Source: Actinobacteria bacterium UBA2286
GTDB lineage: Bacteria > Actinomycetota > Coriobacteriia > Anaerosomatales > Anaerosomataceae
Direction of reading: 5' to 3'
Length of the DNA stretch: 5,159 nucleotides
Assembly: GCA_002345925.1 (NCBI GenBank)
Contig: DDWM01000010.1
Span: 1 to 5,159 of the forward strand
Below, piece after piece: positions 4,567 through 5,159 of this stretch (the stretch's first letter is position 1; each line of letters opens with the position of its first letter). A program made the translations under genes and the position numbers. The notes under the pieces are model-generated. The model saw nothing but the letters and a program-made list of their open reading frames with translations, did no database searches and was not told the origin of the DNA.

Positions 4567-5141
4567 AACCCGGCAGCGGTCAGTCCACGACCGCCTGATT
4601 CACAAACTCGCCGACCAGGAGATCCATCAACATGCAGTCACGCCAGGTGCCATCGGGCGCGACCTCGCTCTGACGCGTGACCCCCACAGGTCGGAAGCCG
4701 AGCTTCTCGTACGCGCGGATTGCGCGCAGATTGGCAGCAGCCGGGTCGATGCTGAACCGATGGACGCCACGCTCACCGGCGACATGAGCGATCACGAGAG
4801 AGAGCACCTCTGGACCTAGGCCGCGGTTCTGCCAGGCGTCCCCAAGCGCGATGGCAAGACCAACGTACGCGCCTGGCGGCCATCCTGCGTCGAACGCTGA
4901 GACCGCACCCGCTATCTGACCCTCGATGAGAACCGTCCACGAAGTGGTGTCGGGCGCCTCAATGAGAGCGGTGCTCAGGCCGGCCTCGCTCGCGTCCGTC
5001 CACCAAGGTGCAGAGCCAGGCTCCCGTAGCAGGCGAGAGAGCTCGCCGAGGTCGCCTTCGGCGACGGGCCGAAGGTGGACTCGCGGTCCGTCCAGTTCGA
5101 TTCCGCTCACAGCTCCCCCGTTGAAGTGAGGGTTTGTCTAA
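4487..5141 (-). mobile_element. Integron cassette A (655 bp, GNAT acetyltransferase)
   Basis: Bounded by the cut points 5142/5141 and 4487/4486. The start hexamer TTAGAC pairs with its own R'' core GTCTAAC (4566-4560). It carries one gene, starting 31 bases from the junction and ending 13 bases before the attC. No promoter is seen. Confidence 0.92.
4580..5110 (-). CDS. GNAT N-acetyltransferase, AAC(6')-like subgroup
   Basis: A 176-residue cytoplasmic acetyl-CoA-dependent transferase. It starts with the strand VHLRPVAEGDL (11-21) and has a WW pair (36-37) common in the AAC(6')-related group. It has the acetyl-CoA pyrophosphate-binding loop QNRGLG (94-99), then IDPAAANLRAIRAYEKLGF (121-139) with the usual Asn127 and Tyr134, and ends RDCMLMDLL (157-165). 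The stretch after residue 120 resembles the AAC(6')-Ib pattern and actinobacterial GNATs often annotated as aminoglycoside 6'-acetyltransferases. The length is full. The GTG start follows GGGGGAG closely (a 2-base gap, tighter than ideal). It could modify an antibiotic, a polyamine or another amine; the substrate is undetermined, so resistance is only a possibility. Expression needs an upstream promoter. Confidence 0.93.
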   Translation of the reverse strand: MSGIELDGPRVHLRPVAEGDLGELSRLLREPGSAPWWTDASEAGLSTALIEAPDTTSWTVLIEGQIAGAVSAFDAGWPPGAYVGLAIALGDAWQNRGLGPEVLSLVIAHVAGERGVHRFSIDPAAANLRAIRAYEKLGFRPVGVTRQSEVAPDGTWRDCMLMDLLVGEFVNQAVVD

Positions 5142-5159
5142 CGCATTTGCGCATCAGCT
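5136..5159 (-). other. attC site, partial (3' part of the preceding cassette)
   Basis: The window's right edge cuts this site. On the minus strand it reads AGCTGATGCGC (L' arm), AAATGC spacer, GTTAGAC (5142-5136). It ends the cassette that precedes cassette A in transcription order, so the array continues to the right. The arm is complementary to the type seen in the cut site at 1-25. Confidence 0.88.

Larger units (their letters stand above)
1..5159 (-). mobile_element. Integron gene-cassette array (internal segment)
   Basis: Six attC-like sites punctuate the window at 1-25, 502-563, 3376-3461, 3877-3962, 4481-4566 and 5136-5159. Each has outer core heptamers close to RYYYAAC and GTTRRRY, and the complete ones have imperfect inverted-repeat arms inside. 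Every credible gene is on the minus strand and each gene or operon is followed there by an attC, the standard cassette layout. No intI or attI is present. By orientation they should lie to the right of position 5159. The unpaired extra G in the arm nearer the high-coordinate core lies on the plus strand, which is therefore the strand expected to fold and be cut by the integrase. Confidence 0.95.

Overview
This window is a stretch of integron cassette array and holds no ordinary chromosomal backbone. Six attC recombination sites are visible: four complete (502-563, 3376-3461, 3877-3962, 4481-4566) and two cut by the window ends (1-25, 5136-5159). All real genes lie on the minus strand. Each gene or operon is followed on that strand by an attC, so the array reads from right to left, and the integrase and attI should lie beyond position 5159. 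The orientation is confirmed by an unpaired extra G in the same arm of every complete attC, as in classic integron sites.

In transcription order (right to left) the cassettes are as follows. A (5141-4487) carries a GNAT acetyltransferase related to the AAC(6')-type group. B (4486-3883) carries an unknown four-helix membrane protein. C (3882-3382) has no convincing gene. D (3381-508) is an exceptional 2.87-kb cassette with five genes in one overlapping operon. E (507 to beyond position 1) carries an unknown three-helix membrane protein. The core heptamers at the two ends of each cassette match each other and differ between cassettes, which fixes the boundaries to the base.

Cassette D is the main interest. 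Its order is: two half-size permeases of the YraQ/ArsP (DUF318, PF03773) superfamily that are homologous to each other; a PadR-family repressor; a NapH-like membrane polyferredoxin with two [4Fe-4S] ferredoxin motifs; and a small cupin that lacks the usual His-x-His metal site. Unlike most cassettes it has its own leader of about 130 bp, with dyads and repeats that could be the PadR operator and a promoter. My inference is a self-regulated, mobile transport-plus-redox module that responds to a toxic or redox-active compound. The substrate cannot be read from the sequence.

The host is a GC-rich bacterium carrying a multi-cassette, probably sedentary chromosomal, integron. The GNAT resembles actinobacterial homologues, and the NapH-like and half-permease genes are reminiscent of anaerobes. 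Cassette genes are acquired, so they are poor evidence of taxonomy. No integrase, tRNA, rRNA, CRISPR array or IS element was seen.
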